NCBI GenBank assembly: GCA_026129405.1
Contig: JAHCID010000003.1
Coordinates: forward strand, 601,691-665,690
Origin: a bacterium
GTDB taxonomy: Bacteria > Desulfobacterota > Binatia > DP-6
Reading direction: 5' to 3'
DNA: 64,000 nucleotides
In this document: positions 45,081 through 54,991 of the stretch, in pieces
Position numbering within the stretch: position 1 is the stretch's first letter
Layout: each line of letters starts with the position of its first letter
Program-made: the position numbers and the translations under genes
Notes under the pieces: generated by a model
What the model was told of the DNA's origin: nothing
Seen by the model: the letters and a program-made list of their open reading frames with translations, nothing else
Databases searched by the model: none

Positions 45081-45752
45081 TCATTCGAGCCCTCGCGCGC
45101 GGGCCATGCCTACCATCTGCTCCACCACTGCACCCAGGTCCAGTCGGGTGGTGTCGAGCACGAGAGCGTCGGCCGCGGGGACGAGCGGGGACGCGGACCG
45201 GGTCGCGTCCCGCTGGTCCCGCTCGGTGATCTCGCGGGCGAGGAGCGCCTCGTCGACAACGTCGCCGCGGGCCCGCAGGTCGATCGCACGGCGCCGGGCC
45301 CGCTCGGTGGGGTCGGCAGTGAGATAGACCTTGAGCGGCGCGTCCGGGAACACGACCGTGCCGATATCGCGACCCTCCATCACCACCCGGCCACCCTTGC
45401 CCAGACGACGCTGCAGCGCCACCAGGCGCGTGCGCACCGCGGGGCGCGTCGACACCTTCGAGGCCAGCTCGCCGGCGTCGGGCCGCCGGATGGCCTGCGA
45501 GACGTCACGCCCGTCGACGACGAGCCGCGTACCGCCGTCCTCGAGCGCGAAGGTGAGGCCGTCGATCAGCGCCGCCAGCGCCGGCTCGTCGTCGAATGCG
45601 ATGCCGGCCTCGTGCGCCAGCACACCCACGGCCCGATACATCGCCCCCGTGTCGACGTAGCCGAAGCCCAGGCGGGTGGCGAGGCCACGGCTCGCGGTGC
45701 TCTTGCCCGCCCCCGCCGGGCCGTCCACGGCGACCACGCGGGGTGCGCTCAT
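45081..45752 (-). CDS. cmk: Cytidylate kinase, bacterial type
   Basis: This 223-residue enzyme phosphorylates CMP and dCMP. It has the P-loop DGPAGAGKST, YVDTGAMYRAVG, GRDVSQAIRRP, the MEGRDIGTVVFPDAPLKVYLTA segment, and RARRRAIDLRARG. Its place between aroA and rpsA is canonical. The ATG overlaps the aroA stop (ATGA). A second, archaeal-type cytidylate kinase-like gene is present at 57.8-58.4 kb. Confidence 0.97.
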   Translation of the reverse strand: MSAPRVVAVDGPAGAGKSTASRGLATRLGFGYVDTGAMYRAVGVLAHEAGIAFDDEPALAALIDGLTFALEDGGTRLVVDGRDVSQAIRRPDAGELASKVSTRPAVRTRLVALQRRLGKGGRVVMEGRDIGTVVFPDAPLKVYLTADPTERARRRAIDLRARGDVVDEALLAREITERDQRDATRSASPLVPAADALVLDTTRLDLGAVVEQMVGMARARGLE

Positions 45753-47050
45753 GCCGGCTCCACGACCGCGCCGAGCGCATGCAGGAGGTCGAAGAAGCCG
45801 GGGAACGAGACGTCCGCGCAGGCGGGATCGTCGATGACGAGGCCGCCCTCGGCACGCAGGGCCGCCACCGCGAAGGCCATGGCGATGCGGTGGTCGCCGC
45901 CGGTGACGATGCGCCCGCTGCGCAGTCGGCGGGCAGGATCGCCGTGCACCACGAGGCCGTCGGGCAGCGCTGTCACCGCCACGCCGAGCGGGCGCAGCTG
46001 CTCCAGGGCCGCGAGGCGATCGCTCTCCTTCACGCGCAGCTCGGCCGCACCCGTGAAGCGCGTCTCGCCGGTCGCGAAGGCGGCGGCCACGGCCAGGATC
46101 GGCAGCTCGTCGATGGCATCCGGAACCTCCTCGGGTGTCACCGCCGTCCCGCGCAGCGGGGCGTGGCGCACGACGAGGTCACCGATCGGTTCGCCTGCGA
46201 CGTCGCGCCCTCCTTCGACGGCGATCGACGCCCCCATGCGCCCGAGGATGCGAAACGCCCCGATGCGGGTCGGATTGACGTCCACCGCCTCCACCCGCAT
46301 CGCCGAGCCCGGCAGCAGCAGCGCCGCCACGGCCAGGAACGCCGCCGACGAGGGATCGCCCGGCAACGTCAGCGCGAGCGGCCGCAGCGTCTGCCCGCCC
46401 TCGACCGAGACGCCGTCGTCGTGCCGCGCGAGCCGTACGCCCTGGTGCGCCAGCATGCGCTCGGTGTGGTCGCGGCTCCGCAGCGGCTCGCGCACCCGCG
46501 TCGTGCCCCGGGCCCGCAGGCCGGCCAGCAGGACGGCCGACTTCACCTGCGCGCTCGCCACCGGCAGCGTGTAGTCGATGCCGGCGAGCGCACCGCCGCG
46601 CACCCGCAGCGGCGCGCGTCCCTCGGTGGTCTCGACGATGGCGCCCATCTGTCGCAGGGGCGCGGCGATGCGCTCCATCGGCCGGCGGCGCAGCGAGGCG
46701 TCGCCGTCGAGCACGACGAGGCCCGGCCCGCCGGCGACCAGCCCGGCGCCGAGACGCATCGTCGTGCCGGAGTTGCCGCAGTCGAGCGCGACCTCGCCCG
46801 TCGGTCCGAGCCCCAGGCCCGCCCCGACGAGGCGCACCGTGTCGCCGGTCCGCGTCGCCTGCGCGCCCAGACGCCGCACGGCGTCCAGCGTGGCGCAGAC
46901 GTCGGCCCCGCCCGGGAATCCCTCGATCACGCTCTCGCCCTCGGCGAGCGCGCCCAGTAGCAGCGAGCGATGGCAGATCGACTTGTCGCCGGGCACCCGG
47001 CACGAGCCGTCGAGCCGCCCGGCCGGCGGTCCCACCCGCAGCGGCCTCAT
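45749..47050 (-). CDS. aroA: 3-phosphoshikimate 1-carboxyvinyltransferase (EPSP synthase)
   Basis: This 433-residue shikimate-pathway enzyme joins shikimate 3-phosphate and phosphoenolpyruvate. Motifs are PGDKSICHRSLLLGALAEG, LDCGNSGTTMRL (family LxxGNAGTAMR; here Ser replaces Ala), RRRPMERIAAPLRQMGA, and the C-terminal KESDRLAALEQLRPLG and DHRIAMAFAVAAL. The Ser in the GNSGTT loop is the class II form. It overlaps tyrA and cmk by ATGA on both sides. Confidence 0.97.
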   Translation of the reverse strand: MRPLRVGPPAGRLDGSCRVPGDKSICHRSLLLGALAEGESVIEGFPGGADVCATLDAVRRLGAQATRTGDTVRLVGAGLGLGPTGEVALDCGNSGTTMRLGAGLVAGGPGLVVLDGDASLRRRPMERIAAPLRQMGAIVETTEGRAPLRVRGGALAGIDYTLPVASAQVKSAVLLAGLRARGTTRVREPLRSRDHTERMLAHQGVRLARHDDGVSVEGGQTLRPLALTLPGDPSSAAFLAVAALLLPGSAMRVEAVDVNPTRIGAFRILGRMGASIAVEGGRDVAGEPIGDLVVRHAPLRGTAVTPEEVPDAIDELPILAVAAAFATGETRFTGAAELRVKESDRLAALEQLRPLGVAVTALPDGLVVHGDPARRLRSGRIVTGGDHRIAMAFAVAALRAEGGLVIDDPACADVSFPGFFDLLHALGAVVEPA

Positions 47051-47934
47051 GCGCCACCTCCCCCGAGCCCGCGGCGGGCGCGCGCGGCGACGGCCAGTGC
47101 CGCCTCGAGCCCCGCCGCGTCGCCCTGCGCCACGCAGCGCTCGATGCGCGCCAACGCGGCGCGGAACTCGGCCAGGCCTGCACACACGGCCGCGGCGTTC
47201 GCCAGCGCGATGTCGCGCCAGAGCTCGGCCGGGCTCGCCGCGATGCGGGTCGTGTCGCGGAAGCCCGCGCCCGCCCAGGCGAGCAGCTCGTCCGCCGGCA
47301 CGGCTCCCTCGGTGGCTGCGAGCACGAGGGCGTAGGCGACGAGATGCGGCACGTGCGACACGCGCGCGAGGATGGCGTCGTGGCGGCCGGCGTCCATCTC
47401 GGTGACGCGGGCGCCGACGCCCTCCCACAGCGCGCGCACGCGCGCCAGCGCCCCGGGGTCGGTCGCCGCCGTCGGCGTCAGGATGCACGGCCGGCCCCGG
47501 TAGAGATCCGCCCGCGCTGCGCCGGCACCCGAGGTCTCGCTGCCGGCGATGGGATGCGCGCCGACGACGAGCGCCGGCGACGTCCACGCCGCCTCCAGGG
47601 CCGCGACGAGGCCGGCCTTCGTGCTCCCCGCGTCGGTGAGGATCGCGTCGGGCCGCGCATGCGGCCGCAGCTCGGCGGCGAGCGCCGCGCACGCGCCGAC
47701 CGGCGCCGCGAGCAGGAAGACGTCGGCGTCGCGCGCCGCGTCCGCGGCGTCGATCGCGATGCGGTCGATGATCCCCCGCCGCAGCGCCTCCTCGAGGTTG
47801 CGCCGCGTACGCCCGATCCCGACGATCTCGCCCACGAGGTCCGCCGCCCGCGCCGCGAGCGCGAACGAGCCGCCGATGAGCCCCACGCCCGCGACCACGA
47901 GCCGCGGGAGGCGCGCGCTGCCGCCCGCCGTCAT
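47047..47934 (-). CDS. tyrA: Prephenate/arogenate dehydrogenase
   Basis: This 295-residue tyrosine-branch enzyme has the NAD-binding GVGLIGGSFALAAR at residues ~16-29, TDAGSTKAGLVAALE, the catalytic His in VGAHPIAGSETSGAGAA, and the helical dimerisation half with RVSHVPHLVAYAL. No ACT domain is attached, so feedback control by tyrosine would have to act through the core. It overlaps hisC and aroA by 4 bases. Confidence 0.95.
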   Translation of the reverse strand: MTAGGSARLPRLVVAGVGLIGGSFALAARAADLVGEIVGIGRTRRNLEEALRRGIIDRIAIDAADAARDADVFLLAAPVGACAALAAELRPHARPDAILTDAGSTKAGLVAALEAAWTSPALVVGAHPIAGSETSGAGAARADLYRGRPCILTPTAATDPGALARVRALWEGVGARVTEMDAGRHDAILARVSHVPHLVAYALVLAATEGAVPADELLAWAGAGFRDTTRIAASPAELWRDIALANAAAVCAGLAEFRAALARIERCVAQGDAAGLEAALAVAARARRGLGGGGA

Positions 47935-49034
47935 CGCCCGCCGCGGAGGACCGCTTCCAGCGCCTCGACGAAGCGCTGGTTCTCCTCCGGCAGCCCGATC
48001 GTGACGCGCAGGTGCTCGGGAAAGCCGTAGCCGTCCATGGGTCGGGTGATCACCCCGCGGCGGAGGAGCGCGTCGTACACGCCCATGCCCTGCCCCACGC
48101 GGACGAGGATGAAGTTGGCGACGCTCGGCACCCACTGGACGTCGAGGCGGCGGAACGCCTCGGTGAGGAACGCCATGCCCTCGCGGTTCACCTGCAGCGT
48201 ACGCTCGACGTGCGCGACGTCGGCGAGCGCCGCCTCCGCGGCGACCAGTGCGAGGGCGTTCACGTTGAACGGCTGGCGCACGCGCTGGATCGCCTCGATG
48301 ACGGCCCCCGGCGCCACCGCATAGCCGATCCGCAGCCCCGCGAGCCCATACAGCTTCGAGAACGTGCGCAGCGTGATGACCGGCACCTCGCCGCCGCGCG
48401 AGCCGATCGTGTCCGGGTAGTCCGGATCCTCGACGTAGTCGGCGTAGGCGTCGTCGGCCACGACCAGCAGCTGGCGCGCCGGGAGCGCGCGCAGGAACGC
48501 CTGCCACTGCGCCCGCGTCACCATGGTGCCGGTCGGGTTGTTCGGGTTGGCCACGAAGACGAGGCGCGTGCGCGGCGTCACGGCCTCGGCCATGGCCTCG
48601 AGGTCGTGGGTGAAGCGTCGCAGCGGCACCATGCGCGGCACGCCCGCCGCCGACTGCACGATCATGCGGTAGATGACGAAGGCGCCGTCGGCGATGACGG
48701 CCTCGTCGCGCGGCCGCAGGAAGGTGCGGATCACGAGCTCGATGATCTCGTTCGAGCCGTTGCCGACGAGAATGTCGTCGGGCGACACGCCGTGCCGCTC
48801 CGCCAGCCTGCGGCTCAGGTAGAACGCCGAGCCGTCCGGATACAGGTGCAGGCGCGGCAGCGCGTCCGCCACCGCGGCGATCGCCTTCGGCGACGGCCCG
48901 AGCGGATTCTCGTTCGACGCGAGCTTGATCGAATCGCGGATGCCGAGCTCGCGCTCGACCTCCTCGATCGGCTTGCCGGGCGGATACGGCGTGAGGGTCC
49001 GAATCCACTCGGGCACCAGATGACGTACGTCCAT
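47931..49034 (-). CDS. hisC: HisC-family aminotransferase (histidinol-phosphate / aromatic)
   Basis: This 367-residue PLP enzyme has KLASNENPLGPSPKA, NGSNEIIELVIRTFL, the PNNPTGT loop, the PLP-lysine motif TLRTFSKLYGLAGLRIGY and a C-terminal RVTIGLPEENQRFVEAL. In this pheA-tyrA-aroA neighbourhood, such HisC paralogues commonly serve as aromatic aminotransferases as well as in histidine synthesis. The rest of the his operon is absent, which favours an aromatic or dual role. Start ATG overlaps the pheA stop (TGATG). Confidence 0.93.
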   Translation of the reverse strand: MDVRHLVPEWIRTLTPYPPGKPIEEVERELGIRDSIKLASNENPLGPSPKAIAAVADALPRLHLYPDGSAFYLSRRLAERHGVSPDDILVGNGSNEIIELVIRTFLRPRDEAVIADGAFVIYRMIVQSAAGVPRMVPLRRFTHDLEAMAEAVTPRTRLVFVANPNNPTGTMVTRAQWQAFLRALPARQLLVVADDAYADYVEDPDYPDTIGSRGGEVPVITLRTFSKLYGLAGLRIGYAVAPGAVIEAIQRVRQPFNVNALALVAAEAALADVAHVERTLQVNREGMAFLTEAFRRLDVQWVPSVANFILVRVGQGMGVYDALLRRGVITRPMDGYGFPEHLRVTIGLPEENQRFVEALEAVLRGGR

Positions 49035-50128
49035 CAGGGCTCCGGATCCGGGGCGGCTGGATACGAGCCGAGCACCTTCTGGCGCAGCGCCCGTCCCTCG
49101 ACCGCGGCCAGCGCGCGAGCGACGCGCGCGTCCTGACGATGCCCCTTCAGGTCGAGGAAGAAGTAGTACTCCCACGGCCGCTCCCGCAGCGGCCTGGATT
49201 CGATCTTGAGGAGATCGACGCGATGGGTGGCGAACGGGCGCAGCAGCTTCGCCAGCACGCCGATCTCGTCGCGCACGCTGACGACGATCGACGTGCGGTC
49301 GTCGCCGCTCGGCGCGTCGGCGTCGCCGCGCCCGAGGACCACGAAGCGGGTGACGTTGCCGGCCTCGTCCTGGATGCGCTCCGCGAGCACCGAGAGCTTG
49401 TAGGCGTCCGCCGCCACCGCCGCCGCGATCGCCGCGGTGCCGGGCTCGGCTGCGGCGCGTGCGGCCGCACGCGCGTTGCTGGCTTCCTCGCCCAGCGCGA
49501 CGTTCGGCAGATGCGTCGCGAGCCAGCGGCGGCACTGCGCGAGCGCCTGCGGATGCGCGCCGACGCGCTGCACGTCGGCGAGCGTCGTGCCCGGGCGCGC
49601 GAGCAGGCAGTGCTGGATCGACAGCTTCACCTCGGCGCAGATCTGGAGCGGCGACTCGGCGAGCAGGTCGAGCGTGTGCGCCACCATGCCCTCGGTCGAG
49701 TTCTCGACCGGCACCACGCCGAGGTGGGCGCGGCCGTGCTCGACGTCGGCGAAGACCTCGGCGATCGTCGGCGCGGCGACATACTCCGCGGAGGCACCGA
49801 AGTGGCGCTGTGCCGCGAGGTGCGCCCAGGTGGCCGCAGGCCCGAGGTAGCCGATGCGCAGCCGCTGCTCCATGCCGCGCGACGCCGAGATGATCTCCCC
49901 GAAGATCGCGCGCACCGCGGCGGGCGGCAGCGGCCCGCCGTTCACACGGCCGAGTCGAGCCAGGACCCGCGCCTCACGCGACGGCACGTACACCGGCGCC
50001 TGCGTGCGGGCCTTGTGCTCCGCGACGGCCAGCGCCGCGCGCGCACGACGGTTCAGCAGCGCGAGGATCTGGTCGTCGATGCGGTCGATCTGCCGCCGGA
50101 GCGCTGCAATCGAAGCGGGGCGGGCCAT
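49034..50128 (-). CDS. pheA: Bifunctional chorismate mutase/prephenate dehydratase (P-protein)
   Basis: This 364-residue fusion has an AroQ chorismate mutase (about 1-90, RRQIDRIDDQILALLNRRA), a prephenate dehydratase domain (about 95-275, GYLGPAATWAHLAA, VPVENSTEGMVAHTLDLL and the catalytic TRFVVLG), and an ACT regulatory domain (about 285-360) with the phenylalanine-binding ESRP motif in KIESRPLRERPWEYYFFLD. It therefore makes phenylpyruvate under phenylalanine feedback. miaA lies 17 bases upstream. Confidence 0.96.
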   Translation of the reverse strand: MARPASIAALRRQIDRIDDQILALLNRRARAALAVAEHKARTQAPVYVPSREARVLARLGRVNGGPLPPAAVRAIFGEIISASRGMEQRLRIGYLGPAATWAHLAAQRHFGASAEYVAAPTIAEVFADVEHGRAHLGVVPVENSTEGMVAHTLDLLAESPLQICAEVKLSIQHCLLARPGTTLADVQRVGAHPQALAQCRRWLATHLPNVALGEEASNARAAARAAAEPGTAAIAAAVAADAYKLSVLAERIQDEAGNVTRFVVLGRGDADAPSGDDRTSIVVSVRDEIGVLAKLLRPFATHRVDLLKIESRPLRERPWEYYFFLDLKGHRQDARVARALAAVEGRALRQKVLGSYPAAPDPEP

Positions 50129-50145
50129 GGCGGCTGGCCTGGGCT

Positions 50146-51108
50146 CTAGCGCGGGCCCTGTACGTTTGCAACGCGCGGGCGGCGCCCCGTCGCGAGGAAG
50201 GCCGCCGCCTCGTCGAGCAGCTGCGCGGCCTGGGTGTCCGGATCGCGCCACACGACGTCGGGCTCGGCGCGGAACCACGTCCGCTGCCGGCGCGCGAAGC
50301 GGGTCGTCGCCCGCACGATCGCCGCGGCGACCTCGGCCCGCGACAGCGTCCCGTCGACGTGCGCCCGCACCTCGCGATAGCCGACCGCGTTCCACGCCGG
50401 CGCCGCATCCGGCACGCCGCGCGCCCGTAGCGCCGCCACCTCTTCGACGAACCCCGTCGCCAGCATCGCCTGCGTCCGGGCGGCGACGCGCGCGGCGAGG
50501 ACCGGCGGTGCGACCGCGAGCCCGAGGACGAGCATGTCGTACGGCGCCTCGGCGAAGCGGTGGGCGTCCTGCCAGGCCGAGAGCCGCCGGCCGCTCGCGA
50601 ACGCGACCTCGAGCCCACGCTCGCAGCGCACCGGGTCGTGCGGGTGCACGCGCGCGGCCAGCGGCGGATCGACCACGGCCAGCATGCGGTGCAGCGCCGG
50701 TACCCCCGCGCGCGCCGCGATGGCGCGCAGCGCGGCGCGGACGTGCGGCGCCCGCGGCGGTGCGGGGCAGAGCCCCCGGCAGACCACGCGCACCCACAGT
50801 CCCGTGCCGCCGGCGACCACGGGCGCCCGCCCGCGCGCGACGACGTCCGCGATCGCGGCGTCGGCGAGCGCGCGGAAGCGCGCCACGTCGAAGGTCTCCG
50901 TCGGCTCGACCAGGTCGAGCCCGTGGTGCGGCACGCGGGCGCGCTCGGCGGGCGTCGGCTTCGCCGTGCCCACGTCGAGCCCGCGGTACACCTGGCGCGA
51001 GTCCGCCGACACCACCTCGAGCGGAATCGCGGCGCCGAGCGCGAGCGCCAGCCCCGTCTTGCCGCTCGCGGTCGGGCCGACGATGCAGACGACCCGCGGA
51101 CGGCTCAT
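50146..51108 (-). CDS. miaA: tRNA dimethylallyltransferase
   Basis: MiaA (320 residues) adds a dimethylallyl group to A37 of tRNAs reading UNN codons. It has P-loop GPTASGKTGLALALG, DSRQVYRGLDVGTAKPTPAER, HHGLDLVEPTETF, GGTGLWVRVVCRG, and the C-terminal VGYREV and FARRQRTWFR motifs. It overlaps mutL (ATGA); the mutL-miaA order is conserved in many proteobacteria. No hfq follows; pheA does. Confidence 0.96.
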   Translation of the reverse strand: MSRPRVVCIVGPTASGKTGLALALGAAIPLEVVSADSRQVYRGLDVGTAKPTPAERARVPHHGLDLVEPTETFDVARFRALADAAIADVVARGRAPVVAGGTGLWVRVVCRGLCPAPPRAPHVRAALRAIAARAGVPALHRMLAVVDPPLAARVHPHDPVRCERGLEVAFASGRRLSAWQDAHRFAEAPYDMLVLGLAVAPPVLAARVAARTQAMLATGFVEEVAALRARGVPDAAPAWNAVGYREVRAHVDGTLSRAEVAAAIVRATTRFARRQRTWFRAEPDVVWRDPDTQAAQLLDEAAAFLATGRRPRVANVQGPR

Positions 51109-52922
51109 CGTCCGAAGAGGCTCTCGACCTGGACCCGCGTCAGCTCGACTGCGACCGGGCGGCCGTGCGGACAATGTGCGTTGACGTCGACGGTGTCCAT
51201 CGCCTCGAGCAGCGCGCGCACCTGACCCGGCGCCAGCCCCTGCCCGACGCGCACGGCGCTGTGGCAGGCGAGCGTCGCGAGCACGCCGTCGAGCGCGCGC
51301 GCTGCCGCGCCGCTCGCACCCTCCGACGCCAGCTCGTCCGCGATCGCGCGCACCAGCGTACCCACGTCCTTGCCGCGCAGCAGCCGCGGAATGGTGCGCA
51401 GGAGGAAGGTGTCGGCGCCGAAGGGCTCGCCCTCCATGCCCGCGGCGGCGAGCACCGCCTGGTGCTCGCCCAGGAGCGCCACCTGGAGGCGCGGCAAGGT
51501 CACCGTCTCCGGGACGAGCAGCGGGTCGCGCTCGACGTTGCCCGCGGCGTGCTGCCGGCGCAGGCGCTCGAAGCGGACGCGCTCGTGCGCGGCGTGCTGG
51601 TCGATCAGCACGACCCGCCCGCGGCCTTCGCACAGCAGGTAGCCCTCGAACACCTGGCCGACGAAGCGCAGCGCGGCGAAGCCCTCGGGGGCGGCCTGCC
51701 ACAGCGTGCCCTGCCCGCCTGCCGTCGACAGGGCGGCGGGCGCGGGCCGCGTCCACGGCGACGCCGTGGCGCTCGGCGCCGCGGGCGCGGCGACGCCGAC
51801 GTCGGCGGGCTCGACGGTGACCGGCGGCGGCGCGGGCACGTATGCCGGCGCGACCTCGCGCGCCGTCGCCGCGGCGACGACATCGACCGTCGCGCCCTCC
51901 TTCAGCGCGGTCGTGAGCGCGCTGCGCAGGGACGACACCACGAGCTGGTGCACGAGCGCGGGGCGGCGGAAGCGCACCTCGAGCTTCGCCGGGTGTACGT
52001 TGACGTCGCACTCGCCCGGCGGCGTCGCCACGAACACCATGGCGACCGGGTAGCGGCCCCGCATGAGCAACGACTCGTAGCCGTCGAGCACGGCGCGCAG
52101 GAGCAGGCGGTCGCGCACCCAGCGGCGCGCGACGCCGCGCTCCGTCCCGCCCGCCAGCGCGACGAAGGTCCACACGAGACGCGCCGTCGCCAGCGACTCG
52201 CGCGGCGACGCGAGGAACGCGCGCACGGCGACGCCCTCGCGGATCCCCTCCGCCTCGACCATCCCGGCGGCGCGCTCCGCGCCCAGCACCTGCGCCAGGC
52301 GCTGGCGCAGCGTCTGCACGGGCGGGTAGGCGACCACCTCACGGCCGTCGTGCTCCAGCCGGAAGCCCGTCGTCGGGCATGCGACCGCGAGCCGCGTCAG
52401 CAGATCGACGACGTGCCCGACCTCGGTCGCCGCCGTGCGCAGGAACTTGCGGCGGGCGGGCGTCGCCGCGAAGAGGTCGTGGACCTCGACCGTCGTCCCC
52501 GGCGCCGCGCCCGTGGGGCCGGCGAGGCGCGCGCCGTGGCCGTCCGCCTCGACGACGATCGCCGCCGCCTCGCTCGCGGGCCGCGTGACGAGCCGCACGC
52601 GCCCCGCCGAGGCGATGCTCGGCAGCGCCTCGCCGCGGAAGCCCAGGGTCGGCACGCCGGGGAGATCCTCGGCGCGCGTCAGCTTGCTGGTGGCGTGACG
52701 CGAGAAGGCGAGCACCGCGTCGTCGGGCAGCATGCCCTCGCCGTCGTCGCGCACGACGATGCGATCGACGCCGCCCTGGCGCAGCGACACGTCGACGCGG
52801 GTCGCGCCGGCGTCGAGCGCGTTCTCGACCAGCTCCTTCACGACCGACGCGGGCCGCTCGACGACCTCGCCCGCGGCGATCTGCCCCTGCACGACCGGGG
52901 GCAGGACGGCGATCTTTCCCAC
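51105..52922 (-). CDS. mutL: DNA mismatch repair protein MutL
   Basis: This 605-residue GHKL ATPase has an N-terminal domain (about 1-335) with VKELVENALDAGAT, DDGEGM and the TLGFRGEALPSIASAG lid. A Pro/Ala-rich linker covers ~340-410. The C-terminal domain contains DQHAAHERVRFE, which fits the DQHA(X)2E(X)4E endonuclease motif, and CPHGRP. MutL of this type nicks DNA itself, as in organisms lacking MutH. GTG start at 52922. mutS is not in the window. Confidence 0.96.
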   Translation of the reverse strand: MGKIAVLPPVVQGQIAAGEVVERPASVVKELVENALDAGATRVDVSLRQGGVDRIVVRDDGEGMLPDDAVLAFSRHATSKLTRAEDLPGVPTLGFRGEALPSIASAGRVRLVTRPASEAAAIVVEADGHGARLAGPTGAAPGTTVEVHDLFAATPARRKFLRTAATEVGHVVDLLTRLAVACPTTGFRLEHDGREVVAYPPVQTLRQRLAQVLGAERAAGMVEAEGIREGVAVRAFLASPRESLATARLVWTFVALAGGTERGVARRWVRDRLLLRAVLDGYESLLMRGRYPVAMVFVATPPGECDVNVHPAKLEVRFRRPALVHQLVVSSLRSALTTALKEGATVDVVAAATAREVAPAYVPAPPPVTVEPADVGVAAPAAPSATASPWTRPAPAALSTAGGQGTLWQAAPEGFAALRFVGQVFEGYLLCEGRGRVVLIDQHAAHERVRFERLRRQHAAGNVERDPLLVPETVTLPRLQVALLGEHQAVLAAAGMEGEPFGADTFLLRTIPRLLRGKDVGTLVRAIADELASEGASGAAARALDGVLATLACHSAVRVGQGLAPGQVRALLEAMDTVDVNAHCPHGRPVAVELTRVQVESLFGR

Positions 52923-52931
52923 GCTACCGCC

Positions 52932-54347
52932 TCAGAGTATCCAGCGGGGATCGCGCACGGCCGCCCAGCGCTCGACCTCGGCGCGCCGGTCCTCGAACCC
53001 TGGGCGTCCCATGAGCCCGAACGTGTATTGCTTGCCTTCTTCGATGGCGGGCGCCCCGAAGGGATCGATGCCCGCGAGCAACGCGGTCGCGACCGTCGTC
53101 CATTCGAGGAGCCCGAGCAGCTGTCCGACCGTGAATGCGCTCACCTCGGGCAGCACGAGCGCGGCGCTCGGCCGCCCGCGGCGTGCGAGCGCCGCCTCGG
53201 TGGCGCGCTGCTCGCCGTTCAGCATCGTGCCGAGGGCGTTGCCGCCGAGGCACCCGACCTCCTCGATGTCCTGGTACGCGGCGGGGATGTCGAGCGTCTC
53301 GCCGTGGTCTTCGACGCGCAGGAAGAGGACGACCTTGTCGCGCGGCCCCTCGACGTAGAGCTGCATCTGCGAATGCTGGTCGGCGCTGCCGCGTGCCCGC
53401 AGCGGCGTCGAGGCGAAGGTCGCGTCGCGACCGTCGGCGCCCTGCGCTTTGCCGAGGCTCTCGCCCCAGAGCTGGCAGAACCAGTCGCCGGCGACGGCGA
53501 GACGCTCGGCGTAGCTCATCAGCACCACGATGCGCTTCTCGTGGCGCGTGGCCAGCAGCCACAGCGCGCCGGCCAGCGCCAGCGCCGGCACCGTCAGCGG
53601 ATCCTCGACCGCCTGCTGCCGCTCGTCGACCCACGCGGCGCCGGCGAGCAGCTCGTCGACGTCGATGCCCGCGAGCGCGGCCGGCAGCAGGCCGGCGGCC
53701 GTCAGGACGGAGAAGCGGCCGTCGACGTCGGGCACCGCCGGCAGCGCCGCGAAGCCCTCGTCGTTGACGATCTGGCGCAGCGAGCCGTGCGCCGGATGCG
53801 TCACCACGAGCAGGTGGCGCTTGTAGTCGACGGCGCCCATCTCGCGCAGCAGCCGATCGCGCACGATGAGGAACCGCGCCATCGTCTCGGCGGTGTCGCC
53901 GGACTTGCTGACCACGACGAACAGCGTGCGTGCGAGATCGAGCGGCTCGAGCAGGCGCGCGAAGGCCCACGGATCGATCGTGTCGGAAACGAGGCAGCGC
54001 AGCCCGTCGCGGCGCCCGCGGCCGAGCGCGTGCAGCAGCGCGTGCGTGCCGAGCGCGGAGCCGCCGATGCCGAGCACGACGCAGGTGTCGAACTCCGTGC
54101 GCGCCGCGTCCGCGGCGGCACGGACCGCCGCGAGATCGGCGCTGCGCGACGGCAGATCCGCGAACGGCAGCGCGCCCGCGGCACGCCGCTCGGCGAGCGT
54201 CCGGCGGACGCGCGCCAGCTCCGGCGCGAGCGCCGTCAGCTCCTCCGCCGTCACCCCATCCGCCCCGGTCGTCGCGGCGAGCAGGCCATTCAGGTCGATG
54301 CGAACCGTCATGGCCTCGCGCCAGCGACGGCGCCGCTGATTCGGCAT
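52932..54347 (-). CDS. pgi: Glucose-6-phosphate isomerase
   Basis: Pgi interconverts glucose 6-phosphate and fructose 6-phosphate. The 471-residue product shows [33 protein letters not shown], the [13 protein letters not shown] region with a catalytic Glu, [13 protein letters not shown] with the His, and a C-terminal [11 protein letters not shown]ys. It is the compact bacterial form. ATG 54347 lies eight bases after a promoter -10 box (leaderless style); ATG 54311 would remove an Arg-rich stretch of 12 residues and is equally possible. It lies nine bases ahead of mutL. Confidence 0.95.
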   Translation of the reverse strand: MPNQRRRRWREAMTVRIDLNGLLAATTGADGVTAEELTALAPELARVRRTLAERRAAGALPFADLPSRSADLAAVRAAADAARTEFDTCVVLGIGGSALGTHALLHALGRGRRDGLRCLVSDTIDPWAFARLLEPLDLARTLFVVVSKSGDTAETMARFLIVRDRLLREMGAVDYKRHLLVVTHPAHGSLRQIVNDEGFAALPAVPDVDGRFSVLTAAGLLPAALAGIDVDELLAGAAWVDERQQAVEDPLTVPALALAGALWLLATRHEKRIVVLMSYAERLAVAGDWFCQLWGESLGKAQGADGRDATFASTPLRARGSADQHSQMQLYVEGPRDKVVLFLRVEDHGETLDIPAAYQDIEEVGCLGGNALGTMLNGEQRATEAALARRGRPSAALVLPEVSAFTVGQLLGLLEWTTVATALLAGIDPFGAPAIEEGKQYTFGLMGRPGFEDRRAEVERWAAVRDPRWIL

Positions 54348-54355
54348 CGGGGCAG

Positions 54356-54384
54356 CCTGTATGCCCCCGGGGGGGAGGGGTCAA
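54356..54384 (-). promoter_or_regulatory. Putative promoter of pgi-mutL operon
   Basis: On the minus strand: TTGACC, a 17-base C/G-run spacer, TACAGG, then eight bases to ATG 54347. It may drive the whole pgi-mutL-miaA-pheA-hisC-tyrA-aroA-cmk run. Confidence 0.5.
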
Positions 54385-54447
54385 GGCAAACCCCGCCCCG
54401 CATGCGGTGGCGGGGCGCGCGCGACGCACGCTATGGTCGGCGGCGCG

Positions 54448-54930
54448 GTGACGATTCCGAAGCTCGCGTCCGATGCCGCGGCGCTGCGCGCCGCCCTCGC
54501 CCCGCGGCGCGCCGCCGGCGCGCGTGTCGTCTTCACGAACGGCTGCTTCGACCTGCTCCACCCGGGGCACGTGCGCTATCTCGCCGCGGCGCGCGCGCTC
54601 GGCGACGTCCTCGTCGTCGGCCTGAACGACGACGCCTCGGTACGACGGCTGAAGGGCAGCGGCCGCCCCATCCTCTCGGCCGCCGAGCGTGCCGAGGTGC
54701 TGGCCGGCCTCGCCGCCGTCGACCACGTGATCGTCTTCGCCGCGGACACCCCGCTCGCCCTGATCGCCGCCCTCGCGCCGGACGTGCTCGTGAAGGGCGC
54801 CGACTGGGCTCTCGAAGACATCGTCGGCCGCGCCGAGGTCGAGGCCGCCGGAGGCCGGGTCGAGCGGGTCACGGTCGTACCGGGGGTCTCGACCAGCGAG
54901 CTGCTCCGCCGCATCCGCGCGGGGGCCTGA
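54448..54930 (+). CDS. rfaE2: D-glycero-beta-D-manno-heptose 1-phosphate adenylyltransferase
   Basis: This 160-residue nucleotidyltransferase makes ADP-heptose precursor for the LPS inner core. The cytidylyltransferase-type signature is [15 protein letters not shown] (HxGH), then [20 protein letters not shown] and VKGADW, and a C-terminal [13 protein letters not shown]. It corresponds to the C-terminal half of E. coli HldE; the kinase half is the separate hldA gene at 59.3-60.3 kb. GTG 54448 gives the family length; ATG 54433 is an alternative. Confidence 0.93.
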   Translation: MTIPKLASDAAALRAALAPRRAAGARVVFTNGCFDLLHPGHVRYLAAARALGDVLVVGLNDDASVRRLKGSGRPILSAAERAEVLAGLAAVDHVIVFAADTPLALIAALAPDVLVKGADWALEDIVGRAEVEAAGGRVERVTVVPGVSTSELLRRIRAGA

Positions 54931-54952
54931 GCGCCGGCGCGGCCGGGCGGAT

Positions 54953-54981
54953 TTGCCAGCCCGGGAGGCCCGTGCTACCTC
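54953..54981 (+). promoter_or_regulatory. Putative promoter of rpmB
   Basis: TTGCCA, a 17-base spacer ending GTGC, TACCTC, then ten bases to the ATG. The GTGCTACCT string is identical to the one before the secreted triplet. Confidence 0.55.
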
Positions 54982-54991
54982 CCGACCCCCT